Assembly: GCF_900114255.1 (NCBI RefSeq)
Contig: NZ_FOSL01000009.1
Location: 62,001 to 126,000 of the forward strand
Reading direction: 5' to 3'
From: Neomesorhizobium albiziae
GTDB lineage: Bacteria; Pseudomonadota; Alphaproteobacteria; Rhizobiales; Rhizobiaceae
DNA: 64,000 bases
In this document: in pieces, positions 46,992-57,047 of the stretch
Layout of the letters: each line of letters starts with the position of its first letter
Numbering within the stretch: the first letter of the stretch is position 1
Program-made: the position numbers and the translations under genes
The notes under the pieces: generated by a model
What the model saw: the letters and a program-made list of their open reading frames with translations, nothing else
The model's database searches: none
What the model was told of the DNA's origin: nothing

Positions 46992-48809
46992 TTGGCAGTC
47001 GAAGGAACGATCTATTCCGAAATGCTGCTGCTGCTCGGCGGCGCCGTGGTGTCGGCGCCGCTGTTCAAACGCATCGGCCTCGGCACCATTCTCGGTTATC
47101 TGGCCGCTGGCGTCGCCATCGGCCCCGCGGCGCGGCTGATAACCGGCGGCGAAGAAATCCTGCATGTCGCGGAGTTGGGCATCGTCTTCCTGCTCTTCCT
47201 GATCGGTCTCGAGCTGAAGGCGTCGCGGCTTTGGGCGATGCGGCGAGAGATATTCGGTCTCGGCCTCGCGCAAGTGGTCGTTACTGGGGCGGTGTTGGCG
47301 CTGCTGGCCAACACCCTTGCTGGACTGGCATGGCCTGCCTCGTTCGTCATCGGCTTCGGGCTTGCCCTTTCATCCACCGCATTCGCCATGCAGCTTCTGC
47401 AACAGGAAGGCACGACCAACGCGCGCTACGGGCAGACGACCTTCTCAATCCTGCTCTTCCAGGATCTGGCGATCGTTCCGCTTCTGGCTCTGATCCCCAT
47501 GCTGTCTCCAGGCGGAGAGACCGGGGAAGCACCCGCATTGCCGCAATTCGGCATCACGCTGGTGGCAATTGTCGTGCTTGTCGTCGCCGGCCGCTATGTG
47601 ATCAACCCGCTGTTTCGCGTCATCGCCAACACCGGCGCCAAGGAGGCGATGATCGCGGCGGCGCTGTTCGTGGTGCTCGGAGCTGCTACCTTGATGCAAA
47701 TCGCCGGCCTTTCGATGGCGATGGGCGCATTCATCGCCGGTGTGATGCTGGCCGAATCCTCCTACCGGCACGAACTGGAAGCCGATATCGAACCGTTTCG
47801 CGGCATCCTGCTCGGGCTCTTCTTCATGGCGGTCGGCCTGTCGCTCGATCTCAACGTCATCGTCAGCAACTGGACGACGATTCTTTTGGCGGTGCCGGTG
47901 CTGATGGCGGTCAAGGTGGTCACCACTTACGCGGTCTGCCGGGTTTTCGGCTGTACCCACGACAATGCTGTGCGCGTTGCGTTCCTGCTGCCGCAAGGTG
48001 GCGAATTCGCATTTGTGCTTTTTTCGGTGGCGGCCTCTGCGGCGATCTTTCCGCTTGAGACCGCGTCGATCCTGGTTGCCATCGTCACCCTCTCGATGGC
48101 GCTGATGCCGCTCTTCGCGCCCGCGTCGAAAGCCTTCCTGACGCCCGATCAGCCGGAAGAGATGGAGGAGGACTTCGACGGTGCGGGCGCTGACGTACTG
48201 ATGATCGGTTTCTCCCGTTTCGGCCAGATCGCCGCGCAGATCCTGCTTACCGGCGGCTCTGCCGTCACCATCATCGATCATTCGGCCGAACGGGTGCGCA
48301 GCGCCGGCAAGTTCGGTTTTCGCATCTATTTCGGCGACGGCACCCGCAAGGACGTGCTGGAGGCATCGGGCATTCGCCGCGCCAAGGTAGTCGCGGTCAC
48401 CACCAACAAGAAGGAAATCACCGACAAGATCGTCGAGCTGATCCAGAGCGAATACCCCGATACCAAGCTCTATGTGCGTTCCTACGATCGCACCCACACC
48501 TTGCAGCTGCGAGCCAGGGGCGTCGACTACGAGCTGCGTGAAACCTTTGAGTCCGGCCTGCTGTTCGGCCAAAGGACACTGGAGGCGCTGGGTATGGATG
48601 AGGACACGGCTTCAGCGATCCGCGAGGACGTGCGCCGCCGTGACGAGGAGCGGCTGGCGCTGCAGGCGGTCGAGGGCATTCAGGCCGGACGCGACCGCTG
48701 GCACACCAAGCCGGTTACACCCGAACCGCTCATCAAGCCGACGCGCGAATCCAAGCGGCTTGACAAGGAAGCCCTGGACGACAAAACCCCGGAAACGGTC
48801 GACACCTGA
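46992..48809 (+). CDS. Monovalent cation:proton antiporter-2 with TrkA-N domain (KefB type)
   Basis: The protein is about 605 residues. The N-terminal two thirds is a CPA2 exchanger with about 12 helices (LGIVFLLFLIGLELKASRLW, LALSSTAFAMQLLQQ, GAFIAGVMLAESSYRHELEA). It is followed by an NAD-binding TrkA-N domain (VLMIGFSRFGQIAAQILL) and a charged tail. It should exchange K+ or Na+ for protons and may be gated by nucleotide or glutathione. I place the start at TTG 46992, with AGGA seven bases before it; ATG at 46959 is the alternative but has no ribosome site. Confidence 0.88.
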   Translation: MAVEGTIYSEMLLLLGGAVVSAPLFKRIGLGTILGYLAAGVAIGPAARLITGGEEILHVAELGIVFLLFLIGLELKASRLWAMRREIFGLGLAQVVVTGAVLALLANTLAGLAWPASFVIGFGLALSSTAFAMQLLQQEGTTNARYGQTTFSILLFQDLAIVPLLALIPMLSPGGETGEAPALPQFGITLVAIVVLVVAGRYVINPLFRVIANTGAKEAMIAAALFVVLGAATLMQIAGLSMAMGAFIAGVMLAESSYRHELEADIEPFRGILLGLFFMAVGLSLDLNVIVSNWTTILLAVPVLMAVKVVTTYAVCRVFGCTHDNAVRVAFLLPQGGEFAFVLFSVAASAAIFPLETASILVAIVTLSMALMPLFAPASKAFLTPDQPEEMEEDFDGAGADVLMIGFSRFGQIAAQILLTGGSAVTIIDHSAERVRSAGKFGFRIYFGDGTRKDVLEASGIRRAKVVAVTTNKKEITDKIVELIQSEYPDTKLYVRSYDRTHTLQLRARGVDYELRETFESGLLFGQRTLEALGMDEDTASAIREDVRRRDEERLALQAVEGIQAGRDRWHTKPVTPEPLIKPTRESKRLDKEALDDKTPETVDT

Positions 48810-48832
48810 ACTCAATCCCTGCAGGAATTTCC

Positions 48833-49249
48833 ATGACGCCCTTCCATCTCGCCTTCCCGGTCCGCGATCTCGAGGAGACCCGCCGCTTCTATCAGGACGT
48901 GCTTGGCTGCACGATCGGCCGCTCATCCGACACCTGGGTCGATTTCGACCTCTTCGGCCACCAGATGTCGGCGCATCTGCGCCCGCAGGCCACCGCGGCG
49001 GCACGCGACGGACAGGTCGACGGCGTCGCGGTGCCGATCCCGCATTTCGGCGTGGTGCTTCTGATGGATCAATGGCGCGAACTGGCCGAACGGCTCGAAG
49101 CCAACAGCGCCACCGACTGGCTGGAAAGGCCGATGGTGCGCTTCAAGGATGAGCCTGGCGAACAGGCCACGCTGTTCATCCGCGACCCTTCCGGCAACGC
49201 GCTGGAATTCAAGGGCTTCCGCTCGATGGAACAGGTTTTCGCGCACTAG
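48833..49249 (+). CDS. VOC (glyoxalase/bleomycin resistance) family protein
   Basis: The 138-residue single-chain VOC protein has the first metal residue in FHLAFPVRDLEETRRFYQDV and the closing Glu in FIRDPSGNALEFKGF. LFGHQMSAHLRP provides another likely ligand. The family includes glyoxalases and dioxygenases; the substrate is unknown. CAGGAATTTCC precedes the ATG and it starts 23 bases after the antiporter gene, so the two may be co-transcribed. Confidence 0.85.
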   Translation: MTPFHLAFPVRDLEETRRFYQDVLGCTIGRSSDTWVDFDLFGHQMSAHLRPQATAAARDGQVDGVAVPIPHFGVVLLMDQWRELAERLEANSATDWLERPMVRFKDEPGEQATLFIRDPSGNALEFKGFRSMEQVFAH

Positions 49250-49374
49250 GACGCTGCGGGCGGCGGTTGCCCGCGTACTGGCTGGCCGGCCAGGTCAGCA
49301 TGGTAATCCCTGTCCGTCTCTCTAGATTGCGGGGTGGGCGGCTGCCGTCCGATTCGGACGAGCCGGGAGTTACC

Positions 49375-50802
49375 ATGGACACCAAGCCGCAGCCCGCGCC
49401 AGATGCCCGGTTCGTCACCGGTTCGACGATGCGCCATGTCATCGTCATGACGGCGACGGGTTCCGTTGGACTGATCGCCGTGTTCATCGTCGATGCGCTG
49501 AACCTCTTCTACATCTCGCTGCTCGGCATCCAGGAACTCGCAGCAGCGATCGGCTTTGCCTCCACCCTGCTTTTCTTCACCATCTCGGTGACGATTGGTT
49601 TCACGATCGCCTGTTCCGCGCTCGTCGCACGCTGCCTTGGCCGGGGCAGTCGCGACGAAGCGGCCCGCATGGGTGGCGCTTCGATGGTGTTCATGGGGTT
49701 GACCACTGCCGCCATGACACTCGCCACATGGCCTTTCCTGCGCGAGCTTTCGGCGCTGCTCGGTGCGCAAGGCGAAACCCTCGACCTGACCACGCGCTTT
49801 CTGCAGATGGTGCTGCCATCGACGCCGCTGGTCGCGCTCGGCATATGCACGACCGGTATATTGCGCGGCGTCGGCGACGCGCGGCGGGCAATGTATGTGA
49901 CGCTTGGCGCGGCAATCGCCGCTGCCATCCTCGACCCAATCCTCATTTTCGGGCTCGATCTCGGTATCGACGGCGCAGCCATCTCCACCGTGCTTTCCCG
50001 TGCGGTGATGCTGGCCATCGGCATCCATGGCGCGCATGTTGTTCACCACCTGATCAAGCTGCCTGATTGGGAAAGGCTGGTAGCCGCCTTCCGGCCGTTT
50101 TTCTCGATCGGCCTTCCCGCCGTGCTTACTCAAGTCGCCACGCCGGTCGGCAACGCCTACGTAACCACGCAGATCGCACAATTCGGCGACGACGCAGTCG
50201 CCGGCTGGGCGATTATCGGCCGCATCGTACCTGTCGCCTTCGGGGTCATTTTCGCGCTTTCCGGCGCGGTCGGTCCGATTCTCGGCCAGAATTACGGCGC
50301 CCGCAAATACGACCGCCTGATGTCGACCATGCGCGACAGTCTGCTTTTCACCATCGTTTATGTGCTGGGGGTATGGGCCTTGCTGGCGCTTTTTTCCGAG
50401 CCCATTTCCTCGCTGTTCGGCGCCAAGCAGCAAACGCACGACCTCATCGTGTTCTTCTGCATGTTCGCCGCCGGCAGTTTCCTTTTCAACGGCGCCATCT
50501 TCGTATCAAGCGCGGCATTCAACAATCTCGGCTTCCCGACATATTCGACCGTGTTCAACTGGGGGCGCTCGACGCTTGGCGTCATCCCCTTCGTCTGGGC
50601 GGGCGCGCATTATTACGGCGCGCTCGGCGTCATTGCTGGCTGGGGACTGGGCGCGGTGGTATTCGGCGTCGTCTCGGTGATCGTCTGCTTCCGGGTGATC
50701 GCACGCATTGGCAAGCAGCCGCCGCCGGAAATGCCGCTTCCCCCGCCGCCGCCGTCGGCACAATCGCCGTTCTCCACTGGCAAGACGGCGACATTGCAAT
50801 AG
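49375..50802 (+). CDS. MATE-family multidrug efflux protein
   Basis: The 475-residue protein has 12 predicted helices in two MATE repeats (ISLLGIQELAAAIGFASTLL, GLPAVLTQVATPVGNAYVTT, SGAVGPILGQNYGARKYDRL). It should expel cationic compounds using a proton or sodium gradient. The C-terminus has a proline-rich tail (PPPEMPLPPPPPSAQSP), unusual for the family and likely cytoplasmic and disordered. The start at 49375 follows GGGAG. The 125-base gap before it contains a GCGGGC/GCCCGC hairpin and a 12-bp palindrome CTGGCCGGCCAG (49282-49293). Confidence 0.88.
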   Translation: MDTKPQPAPDARFVTGSTMRHVIVMTATGSVGLIAVFIVDALNLFYISLLGIQELAAAIGFASTLLFFTISVTIGFTIACSALVARCLGRGSRDEAARMGGASMVFMGLTTAAMTLATWPFLRELSALLGAQGETLDLTTRFLQMVLPSTPLVALGICTTGILRGVGDARRAMYVTLGAAIAAAILDPILIFGLDLGIDGAAISTVLSRAVMLAIGIHGAHVVHHLIKLPDWERLVAAFRPFFSIGLPAVLTQVATPVGNAYVTTQIAQFGDDAVAGWAIIGRIVPVAFGVIFALSGAVGPILGQNYGARKYDRLMSTMRDSLLFTIVYVLGVWALLALFSEPISSLFGAKQQTHDLIVFFCMFAAGSFLFNGAIFVSSAAFNNLGFPTYSTVFNWGRSTLGVIPFVWAGAHYYGALGVIAGWGLGAVVFGVVSVIVCFRVIARIGKQPPPEMPLPPPPPSAQSPFSTGKTATLQ

Positions 50803-50810
50803 CCCTTGTC

Positions 50811-51704
50811 TCAGCCGGGGTTGCCGCTGCGCCTTCGCCGGGTTTCGACGGCAGCCTCGACAGCACGTTTCAGCTCGTCCTTGATTGACGCGGTCTCGGC
50901 CATCACCGCATCGATCTTCAGGAAGTCGAGCGCACGGAAACGCGACACCGGCGGCCTGAGAAAAATCTCGGGCCGCTTGCTCTTCAGCTTCATGGCGATG
51001 ATCGACTGCATCATCAGTTGCGTGGCGCCAAACATCAGTTCCATGGAATTCGGCCGCCGTCTTCCGCTCTCGGATGGCGCACCGACGACATCGATGGCAA
51101 TGGTTATGTCGGCGTCGCCATCGATGAGATCGAACGGCACTGGGTTGTAGATGCCGCCGTCGATCAGAAGCATGCCGTCGCGACGAACCGGCCGGAATAC
51201 TGCGGGGATGGCCGCCGACGCCGCAAGCGCGGAATGGAGATCGCCCTTGTCGAAGATTGCCAGCCTGTGCCCGAAGAAATCCGTCCCCGTCACCTTCAGC
51301 GGGATTTTCAGCTCGCCGAATGTGAGTGGTATGGCGTCGGGCAGGAAGGCTTTCAGGATGCGCTCTATGTTGAACTGCGAAACGCGCAAACCACCGGTCA
51401 CCATCTCACCCAGGCTGCCCGGACGGGCGCGCCACATGCGGGCGGCAACTTCAGCGCGGCGGCCAAGAATGGAACGCGAATATTCGTGAATTTCCGCTCC
51501 GCGCATCCCGGCGGCCATGCCGGCGCCCATTATGGCGCCGATCGACGAACCAGCGATCGAGATCGGACGGACGCCCAGTTCGTCGAGCGCCTCGATCACG
51601 TGGATGTGCGCCAGGCCACGCGCGCCGCCACCGCCGAAAGCTATGGAGAAGCTCGGCTCGCTGCTGCCAAGTTTCACAGCCGCGCGGGGCCGCGTGTTGC
51701 TCAC
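50811..51704 (-). CDS. Patatin-like phospholipase
   Basis: The 297-residue patatin-domain protein has the oxyanion loop [14 protein letters not shown], the nucleophile elbow [10 protein letters not shown] (G-x-S-x-G) and the catalytic Asp in [10 protein letters not shown]. It resembles RssA-type bacterial lipases. No signal peptide is evident, so it probably acts in the cytoplasm or at the inner membrane. It starts with GTG, which overlaps the upstream peptidase stop by four bases, so it belongs to the M16 peptidase operon. Converges with the MATE gene. Confidence 0.9.
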   Translation of the reverse strand: MSNTRPRAAVKLGSSEPSFSIAFGGGGARGLAHIHVIEALDELGVRPISIAGSSIGAIMGAGMAAGMRGAEIHEYSRSILGRRAEVAARMWRARPGSLGEMVTGGLRVSQFNIERILKAFLPDAIPLTFGELKIPLKVTGTDFFGHRLAIFDKGDLHSALAASAAIPAVFRPVRRDGMLLIDGGIYNPVPFDLIDGDADITIAIDVVGAPSESGRRRPNSMELMFGATQLMMQSIIAMKLKSKRPEIFLRPPVSRFRALDFLKIDAVMAETASIKDELKRAVEAAVETRRRRSGNPG

Positions 51705-53068
51705 CCTTTGTTCCCCTCGGTTTTTTCCGCCTCGGCCTTGGCCGGTCCGACGATCAGGATCGCCGGCTGCGCTGAAAGAAGCCGCTTCGCGGCAGTTTGC
51801 ACCTGTTCCTTGGTGACTGCCTCGATCAGGCCTTTGCGGCGCTCGATATAGTCGATGCCGAGATTGTTAATCTGCAACTCGACCAGCGTTCCGGCGATGC
51901 TGCGCGACGTATCGAGATTGTTGATGGCATAAGAGCCGATCAGATATTTCTTCGCTGCGTCCAACTCTTCATCCGTTACCCCACTATCGGCCATGCGCTT
52001 CACCTCGGCGCGGATGATGTCCAGCGTTTCGGCGGAACGATCGGAGCGCGTTGCCGTCGAAATGACCAGCGCCGACGAATACTCGTTGTTCACGATCGAC
52101 GAGTCGATGCCGTAGGCCAGACCGCGCTTCTCGCGCACCTGATCGAACAGCCGCGACGTGAAGGTGCCGCCGCCCAAGATGTGATTCATCAGGAACGCTG
52201 CGAAAAACTGCGGATCGGTGCGCTCGATGCCAGGATAGGCAAGTTGCAGGGAGGTTTGCGGCAGATCGTAGGGGACCCGGATCTCCTGATCGAGCTTCGG
52301 CTGGATGGCGTCGACCTTCTCCAGTGAGGGCTCAGCCGGCAGGTCGCCGAATACCTTGTCGAGGTCGCGCTTGAGCGTTTCCGCATCGATCGCGCCGACG
52401 ACGCCGATGGTCAGGTTGCCACGCGAGAACAGCCGCTTGTGGAAGGCGTGGAGATCATCGGTTGTGATGCTGGCCAGTGTCTGTTGGGTGCCTTCGTCAC
52501 GGCGGGAATAGGGATGCTCGCCATAGAGCGCCTTGGCCCAGGCAAGCTGTGCCGTGGTCTGCGGATCCTTGGCGTTGGCGGTGATTCCGGCCACGATCTG
52601 CGCACGGATACGGTCGATGGGCGCCTGGTCGAAGCGCGGTTTCTCGACCGCCAGCCGCAGCAATTCCAGGGCCTCATCCTTCTGGTCGGCCAGCATACGC
52701 ATCGAACCGTAGAGTGAATCGCGGCCGGCGTTGAAACCCATCTCCGCGCCGGCGTCGTCGAGCCGCTCCTGAAAGGCATCGCTGTCGAGATTATCGGCGC
52801 CCTCATCGAACAGCCCGGTCATCAGATTGGCGAGGCCTTCCTTGCCCGGAGGATCCTGCGTGCTGCCACCGCCGAAGGCAAAGCGAACGGAGATGATCGG
52901 CACGGAATAGTCCTCAACGAGCCAGGCCTTGATGCCCTTTTCGGAGACGACTTCCTGAATGGTGACGGCGGCACGCGCCGCCACGATCGCCGGCAAGGTC
53001 AGGAAAACCAGCGCCAGGAACAGCGTAGCGGTAGCGGCGAGAAGTTGTGAGCGGCTTGGCATGATCAT
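51701..53068 (-). CDS. M16-family peptidase homologue lacking the zinc motif
   Basis: This protein of about 455 residues has a signal peptide/anchor ([20 protein letters not shown]) and the two M16B domains. At the position of the catalytic H-x-x-E-H it reads [16 protein letters not shown], with no histidines, so it is a non-catalytic partner. The C-terminal R/Y substrate pair region [12 protein letters not shown] is kept. It follows the active paralogue by 11 bases. Such pairs form heterodimeric periplasmic peptidases. The start is 53068 or 53062 (two nearby ATGs). Confidence 0.9.
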   Translation of the reverse strand: MIMPSRSQLLAATATLFLALVFLTLPAIVAARAAVTIQEVVSEKGIKAWLVEDYSVPIISVRFAFGGGSTQDPPGKEGLANLMTGLFDEGADNLDSDAFQERLDDAGAEMGFNAGRDSLYGSMRMLADQKDEALELLRLAVEKPRFDQAPIDRIRAQIVAGITANAKDPQTTAQLAWAKALYGEHPYSRRDEGTQQTLASITTDDLHAFHKRLFSRGNLTIGVVGAIDAETLKRDLDKVFGDLPAEPSLEKVDAIQPKLDQEIRVPYDLPQTSLQLAYPGIERTDPQFFAAFLMNHILGGGTFTSRLFDQVREKRGLAYGIDSSIVNNEYSSALVISTATRSDRSAETLDIIRAEVKRMADSGVTDEELDAAKKYLIGSYAINNLDTSRSIAGTLVELQINNLGIDYIERRKGLIEAVTKEQVQTAAKRLLSAQPAILIVGPAKAEAEKTEGNKG

Positions 53069-53079
53069 GGCCCTGTCTC

Positions 53080-54456
53080 TCACTTCTTCGCTTCGGCGGT
53101 CGGCAGCAGGTAACCTGCGACCGAGTGGTCGGGGTTGAGATATTTGGCTGCCACGTCCTGCACCTGCTTTGCGGTGACCGCCTTTATCCGGTCCGGCCAT
53201 TTCTGGATATCTTCAACGGTGCCGCCGGTGGCGAGCGTCGAGCCATAGATGTTGGCCATCCCTGACTGGCTGTCGCGCGCAAAAATCATCGAACGGACGA
53301 AGCGATTCTTGGCCTTCTCGAGTTCCGTTTCGGTGACGCCATCCTTGATGAGACCACGGATTTCCGTATCTATGGCTTCTTCGACCGACTCAAGTCCCGC
53401 CTCGCCGCGCGGTGCGCCGTAGATCGTGAAGCTCGACGGATCGAACGAGGTGCCCTGGTAGGAGGCCCCGGCCGTCGATGCGATGCCCTGCTTGACGACC
53501 AGTTGCTGGTAAATCCGGCTGCGGGTGCCGCCGCCGAGGATTTCCGACAAAAGGTCGAGCGCTTCCGCCTCGCCGGGCTCCGAATGATTGTAGGACGGCA
53601 CCACCCAGGATTTCTGGAAGCTCGGAACGCTGACGCGTGGGTCGGTTAGGGTCACCGTGCGCTTGGTGTTCTGTTCCGGTTCCTGCGGGCGCACCCGTGG
53701 TGGCAGGTCAGGTCCGCGCGGCACCTTGCCGTACGTCTTTTCGGCCAACTTCCGCACTGTTTCGACGTCGGTATCGCCGGCGACCACGAGCACCGCATTA
53801 TTGGGCGCATAATAGCGGTCGTAGAAGGCCACCGCGTCGGTGCGGTTCAACTGCTCCATCTCGTGCATCCAGCCGATGACCGGAACGCGATAGGGATGGT
53901 TCTGGTAAAGTGTCGCGTCGACCTCTTCCGACAGAAGCGCGTCAGGGCTGTTTTCGATACGCGAGCGCCGCTCTTCAAGGATAACGTCGCGCTCAGGGCC
54001 GATCACTTCGTCTGTGAGGATGAGGCCGCGCATCCGGTCGGCCTCGAACGCCATCATGGTTTCCAGCGCGTCGGGCGTCACGGTCTGGAAATACGCGGTA
54101 TAGTCATAAGACGTGAAGGCATTTTCGCTGCCGCCGATCTCGGCGATCCTGGCGCCGAACTCGCCGGCCTTATGCGCCTTGGTGCCCTTGAACATCAGGT
54201 GTTCGAAGAAATGCGCTATGCCGGATTTGCCGGGCGGCTCGTCGGCGCTGCCAGTCTTGTACCACACCATGTGGGTGACTATCGGCGCCCGATGGTCCGG
54301 GATGACGACGACTTCCATGCCGTTGTCGAGAAGGAAATTCTCGACCTCCGCGGAATCGCGCGGCGCTTCAGCCGCAGCGGGCGCTATCAGCACAAGGACG
54401 ACGGCCAACGCAGAACCTATCCGCGCAAACCGCGCCGAGTGAAAACAAGATATCAT
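53080..54456 (-). CDS. M16-family zinc peptidase, catalytic subunit
   Basis: The 458-residue protein has a signal peptide ([20 protein letters not shown]) and the full inverted zinc motif [14 protein letters not shown], with the downstream Glu in the [12 protein letters not shown] region. Two M16 domains are present, and the C-terminal domain holds the arginine/tyrosine pair found in the family. It degrades peptides, probably in the periplasm, together with the non-catalytic paralogue encoded next. It is first in an operon of peptidase, peptidase-like and patatin genes. Confidence 0.92.
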   Translation of the reverse strand: MISCFHSARFARIGSALAVVLVLIAPAAAEAPRDSAEVENFLLDNGMEVVVIPDHRAPIVTHMVWYKTGSADEPPGKSGIAHFFEHLMFKGTKAHKAGEFGARIAEIGGSENAFTSYDYTAYFQTVTPDALETMMAFEADRMRGLILTDEVIGPERDVILEERRSRIENSPDALLSEEVDATLYQNHPYRVPVIGWMHEMEQLNRTDAVAFYDRYYAPNNAVLVVAGDTDVETVRKLAEKTYGKVPRGPDLPPRVRPQEPEQNTKRTVTLTDPRVSVPSFQKSWVVPSYNHSEPGEAEALDLLSEILGGGTRSRIYQQLVVKQGIASTAGASYQGTSFDPSSFTIYGAPRGEAGLESVEEAIDTEIRGLIKDGVTETELEKAKNRFVRSMIFARDSQSGMANIYGSTLATGGTVEDIQKWPDRIKAVTAKQVQDVAAKYLNPDHSVAGYLLPTAEAKK

Positions 54457-54562
54457 GGGTCGCCTTTCGAAACTTGCAGCAGGTGGTTACAGGCTCCACC
54501 CCGTCAAGCAAGTGAATTGTTCGTAATCCGGCTGGCACTTCGCCCGCCAAACAAGGCCGGAT

Positions 54563-55117
54563 TCAGGCGCTTTCGATGAAACGGATGACGGTGTCGCCGT
54601 AGCTGCGCTCGTCGGCGACCGCGAAACCCGGCCCCGCATTGAAACTTGCGGACGCAGCCTCCTCGACCACGCAGAGCGCTCCGGCGGCCAGCCACCCGCC
54701 TGCCCTGGCGCTCTGGAGCGCCCGTTCGCCGAGGCCCTTGCCGTAGGGTGGATCGGCGAAAACCAGATCGAAGGCCTGCATCGTACCGGCCTCGCCGAGG
54801 TTGGTTGCGTCACGCCGAAAGATCTTGGTGCGGCCGGTCAGGCCGAATGCTTCGACATTGCCGCGGATCAGGCCGCGTCCCTCCGCCGATTCTTCGATGA
54901 AAACGCCATAGGAAGCGCCACGCGACAGCGCCTCGAGACCGAGTGCACCAGTGCCGGCGAAAAGATCAAGCACCCGGCCACCGTCCAGCTTGTCGGCATA
55001 ACGGTGCGCCAGCACGTTGAACAGCGCCTCGCGGGTGCGATCGGTGGTGGGGCGGATGGCTTCGGAGCGCGGCGCGGCCAGCGGTCTGCCGCGAAACTCA
55101 CCGCCGACGATCCGCAT
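54563..55117 (-). CDS. rsmD: 16S rRNA (guanine(966)-N(2))-methyltransferase
   Basis: The 184-residue SAM-dependent methyltransferase starts MRIVGGEFRGRPLAAPRSEA, typical of RsmD. The SAM loop is VLDLFAGTGALGLEALSRGA and the catalytic motif is VFADPPYGKGLGE. It methylates G966 of 16S rRNA. It overlaps the 3' end of rluB by 20 bases, so the two rRNA-modifying enzymes are translationally coupled. The start at 55117 is chosen because the longer open frame merely reads through the rluB tail in another frame. Confidence 0.93.
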   Translation of the reverse strand: MRIVGGEFRGRPLAAPRSEAIRPTTDRTREALFNVLAHRYADKLDGGRVLDLFAGTGALGLEALSRGASYGVFIEESAEGRGLIRGNVEAFGLTGRTKIFRRDATNLGEAGTMQAFDLVFADPPYGKGLGERALQSARAGGWLAAGALCVVEEAASASFNAGPGFAVADERSYGDTVIRFIESA

Positions 55118-56987
55118 TTCTTCCGCCCCCGCGCGGTCCCTTGGGGCCGTCGCCACGCGGGCGATCGCCGCCCTTGCCGCCGCGCGGCTTGTCGAAGTCC
55201 GGCTTTCCGCCCGGCTTGTCGAACCTCGGCTTGCGGTTCTTCCTGGCTTCGGCATCGTGCTTTTCAGCTTCCGCCCTGCCCTTGCCGATCGGCCGCGCGC
55301 CCGGCGCCATCCAGACGTTTGCCTTGCGCTGGCCGGGCGGCTCTATCGGCCGCTGTTCGCGTTCGCCCTTGCCGCCTCTTGGTTTCTTTTCACCAAAAGA
55401 TGGCCTCTCGCTGCGTTCACCAAACGATCCGCGCTCCGGCTTTGGGCCGCGTTCGCCAAAACCGCCCTTTTCCGGCCGTGTCGAGAGCTTGCCCAGAGCT
55501 TCGTCACGGGTGTTTTCACGGCGCTTGCGGTTCTTGATCAGGCCGCCCTCGCCGATCCTTCCGCGTTCGCCGTCGCGCACGATTCTCGGACGTTCCGGCT
55601 GTTCTTCGCGCTCGAATTCGCGCCGGGTCGGCTTGTTGGAGAATGGCTTGACGATGTCGGCGTCGAAATTCGCACCGGACTCCTCGATTAACCGCTCGCC
55701 AAGCTGGTCGCGCAGCGTCTTGCCCTTCATTTCCCAGATATGGCCTTCCGGCAGCTCGGCGAGCTGGAACGGCCCGTAGGAGATGCGGATAAGCCGCGTC
55801 ACGTCGAGGCCGAGCGCGCCGAGAATGTTCTTCACCTCCCGGTTCTTGCCTTCACGCAGTCCGATCGTCAGCCAGGCATTGGTGCCCTGGGCGCGATCCA
55901 TCGTCGCTTCGATGGCGCCATAGAACACGCCTTCGACCGCAATGCCGTTCTTCAGCTCCGCCAGTGCCTTTTCGTCCGGCTTGCCGTGCACCCGCACCCG
56001 GTAGCGCCGCAACCAGCCGGTTGTCGGGAGTTCCAGCATCCGCGCCAGCCCGCCATCGTTGGTGAGAAGCAGCAAGCCTTCCGTGTTGATGTCGAGGCGT
56101 CCGATCGTCATCAGGCGCGGCAGGTCCTTCGGCAGCACATCAAAAACCGTCTTGCGGCCTTCGGGATCGCGATTGGTGGTGACGACACCGGCGGGCTTGT
56201 GGAACAGGAACAGCCGGGTGCGCTCGATCGGCGGAATGGTGGTGCCGTCCAGCTCGATCGTATCGTTGGCGGTGACGTTGACGGCAGGCGACGACAGCAC
56301 CTTGCCGTTGACCCGGACACGGCCGGCCGCGATCAGTTCCTCGGCGTCGCGGCGCGAGGCGATGCCGGCGCGCGCCAGGCGCTTGGCGATCCGCTCTCCT
56401 TCGCTGGAGCCGGGAATTTCAGCCTTGCGCACGAACGGCTTGCGTTCGCCGCCAAAACCAGCGGGCTTGGCGCGGCGCTCCGGCCGGTCGCCCGCCGGGC
56501 GTTCGCTACGTTCGAAGCGGCGTTCGCCCTCGCGCGGCGGACGTTTCTCAAATGGCTTGCGCTCTGGTCGCGGACCGGCGCGGAACGGCCGGTCGGCGCG
56601 CTCCGCACGGACGCCCTCGCCAGCCGGACGGTCGTCGCGCTTGAAATTCGGACGGGGACGTTCGCCACCTGCCTGGTCGCGTTTGACAAACGGCTTGCGG
56701 TCGCCGTCCGCGCGCGGCTTTCCCGCGAATCCGGGCTTTCCCGAACGCGGGCGTTCACCATCGGTCCTCGGGCGGTCGTCGCGCCTGAATTTGGATTGGG
56801 GCCGCTCGCTGCGCGCTTCGCCAGTACTGTCGGCGGGACGCTTCCGGAATGGCTTGTTGGCTCCCTCGGCACGCGGCTTTCCCGCGAACCCGGGCTTGCC
56901 GGAACGCGCGGGACGTTCGCCGCCACGTGCTCCACCCGGGGATTTCGGACCGCCCTTGCGCGGTCCCTTCTTTCGTTCGTCGTCCAT
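55098..56987 (-). CDS. rluB: rRNA pseudouridine synthase (RluB type) with long basic disordered tails
   Basis: The 629-residue protein has its catalytic part only in the middle (about 200-450). That part comprises an S4 RNA-binding domain (GERIAKRLARAGIASRRDAE) and the pseudouridine synthase core with catalytic Asp in IGRLDINTEGLLLLTNDGG, followed by LREGKNREVKNIL. The first roughly 195 residues and last roughly 180 are Arg/Lys/Gly/Pro-rich with repeated units such as RSGKPGFAGKPRA and RPNFKRDDRP. It should modify U2605 of 23S rRNA. The tails probably bind RNA. Divergent from tadA. Confidence 0.9.
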   Translation of the reverse strand: MDDERKKGPRKGGPKSPGGARGGERPARSGKPGFAGKPRAEGANKPFRKRPADSTGEARSERPQSKFRRDDRPRTDGERPRSGKPGFAGKPRADGDRKPFVKRDQAGGERPRPNFKRDDRPAGEGVRAERADRPFRAGPRPERKPFEKRPPREGERRFERSERPAGDRPERRAKPAGFGGERKPFVRKAEIPGSSEGERIAKRLARAGIASRRDAEELIAAGRVRVNGKVLSSPAVNVTANDTIELDGTTIPPIERTRLFLFHKPAGVVTTNRDPEGRKTVFDVLPKDLPRLMTIGRLDINTEGLLLLTNDGGLARMLELPTTGWLRRYRVRVHGKPDEKALAELKNGIAVEGVFYGAIEATMDRAQGTNAWLTIGLREGKNREVKNILGALGLDVTRLIRISYGPFQLAELPEGHIWEMKGKTLRDQLGERLIEESGANFDADIVKPFSNKPTRREFEREEQPERPRIVRDGERGRIGEGGLIKNRKRRENTRDEALGKLSTRPEKGGFGERGPKPERGSFGERSERPSFGEKKPRGGKGEREQRPIEPPGQRKANVWMAPGARPIGKGRAEAEKHDAEARKNRKPRFDKPGGKPDFDKPRGGKGGDRPRGDGPKGPRGGGRNADRRR

Positions 56988-57047
56988 ATGTGGCCTTTGC
57001 CCTTCAGCGCGGGTAGATAACAGGAACACCATCAAGGTGCGAGGGAA

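Noticed and set aside
55740-57020. 426-codon plus-strand frame opposite rluB
   Set aside because: Caused by the repetitive Arg/Gly-coding DNA of the rluB tail.
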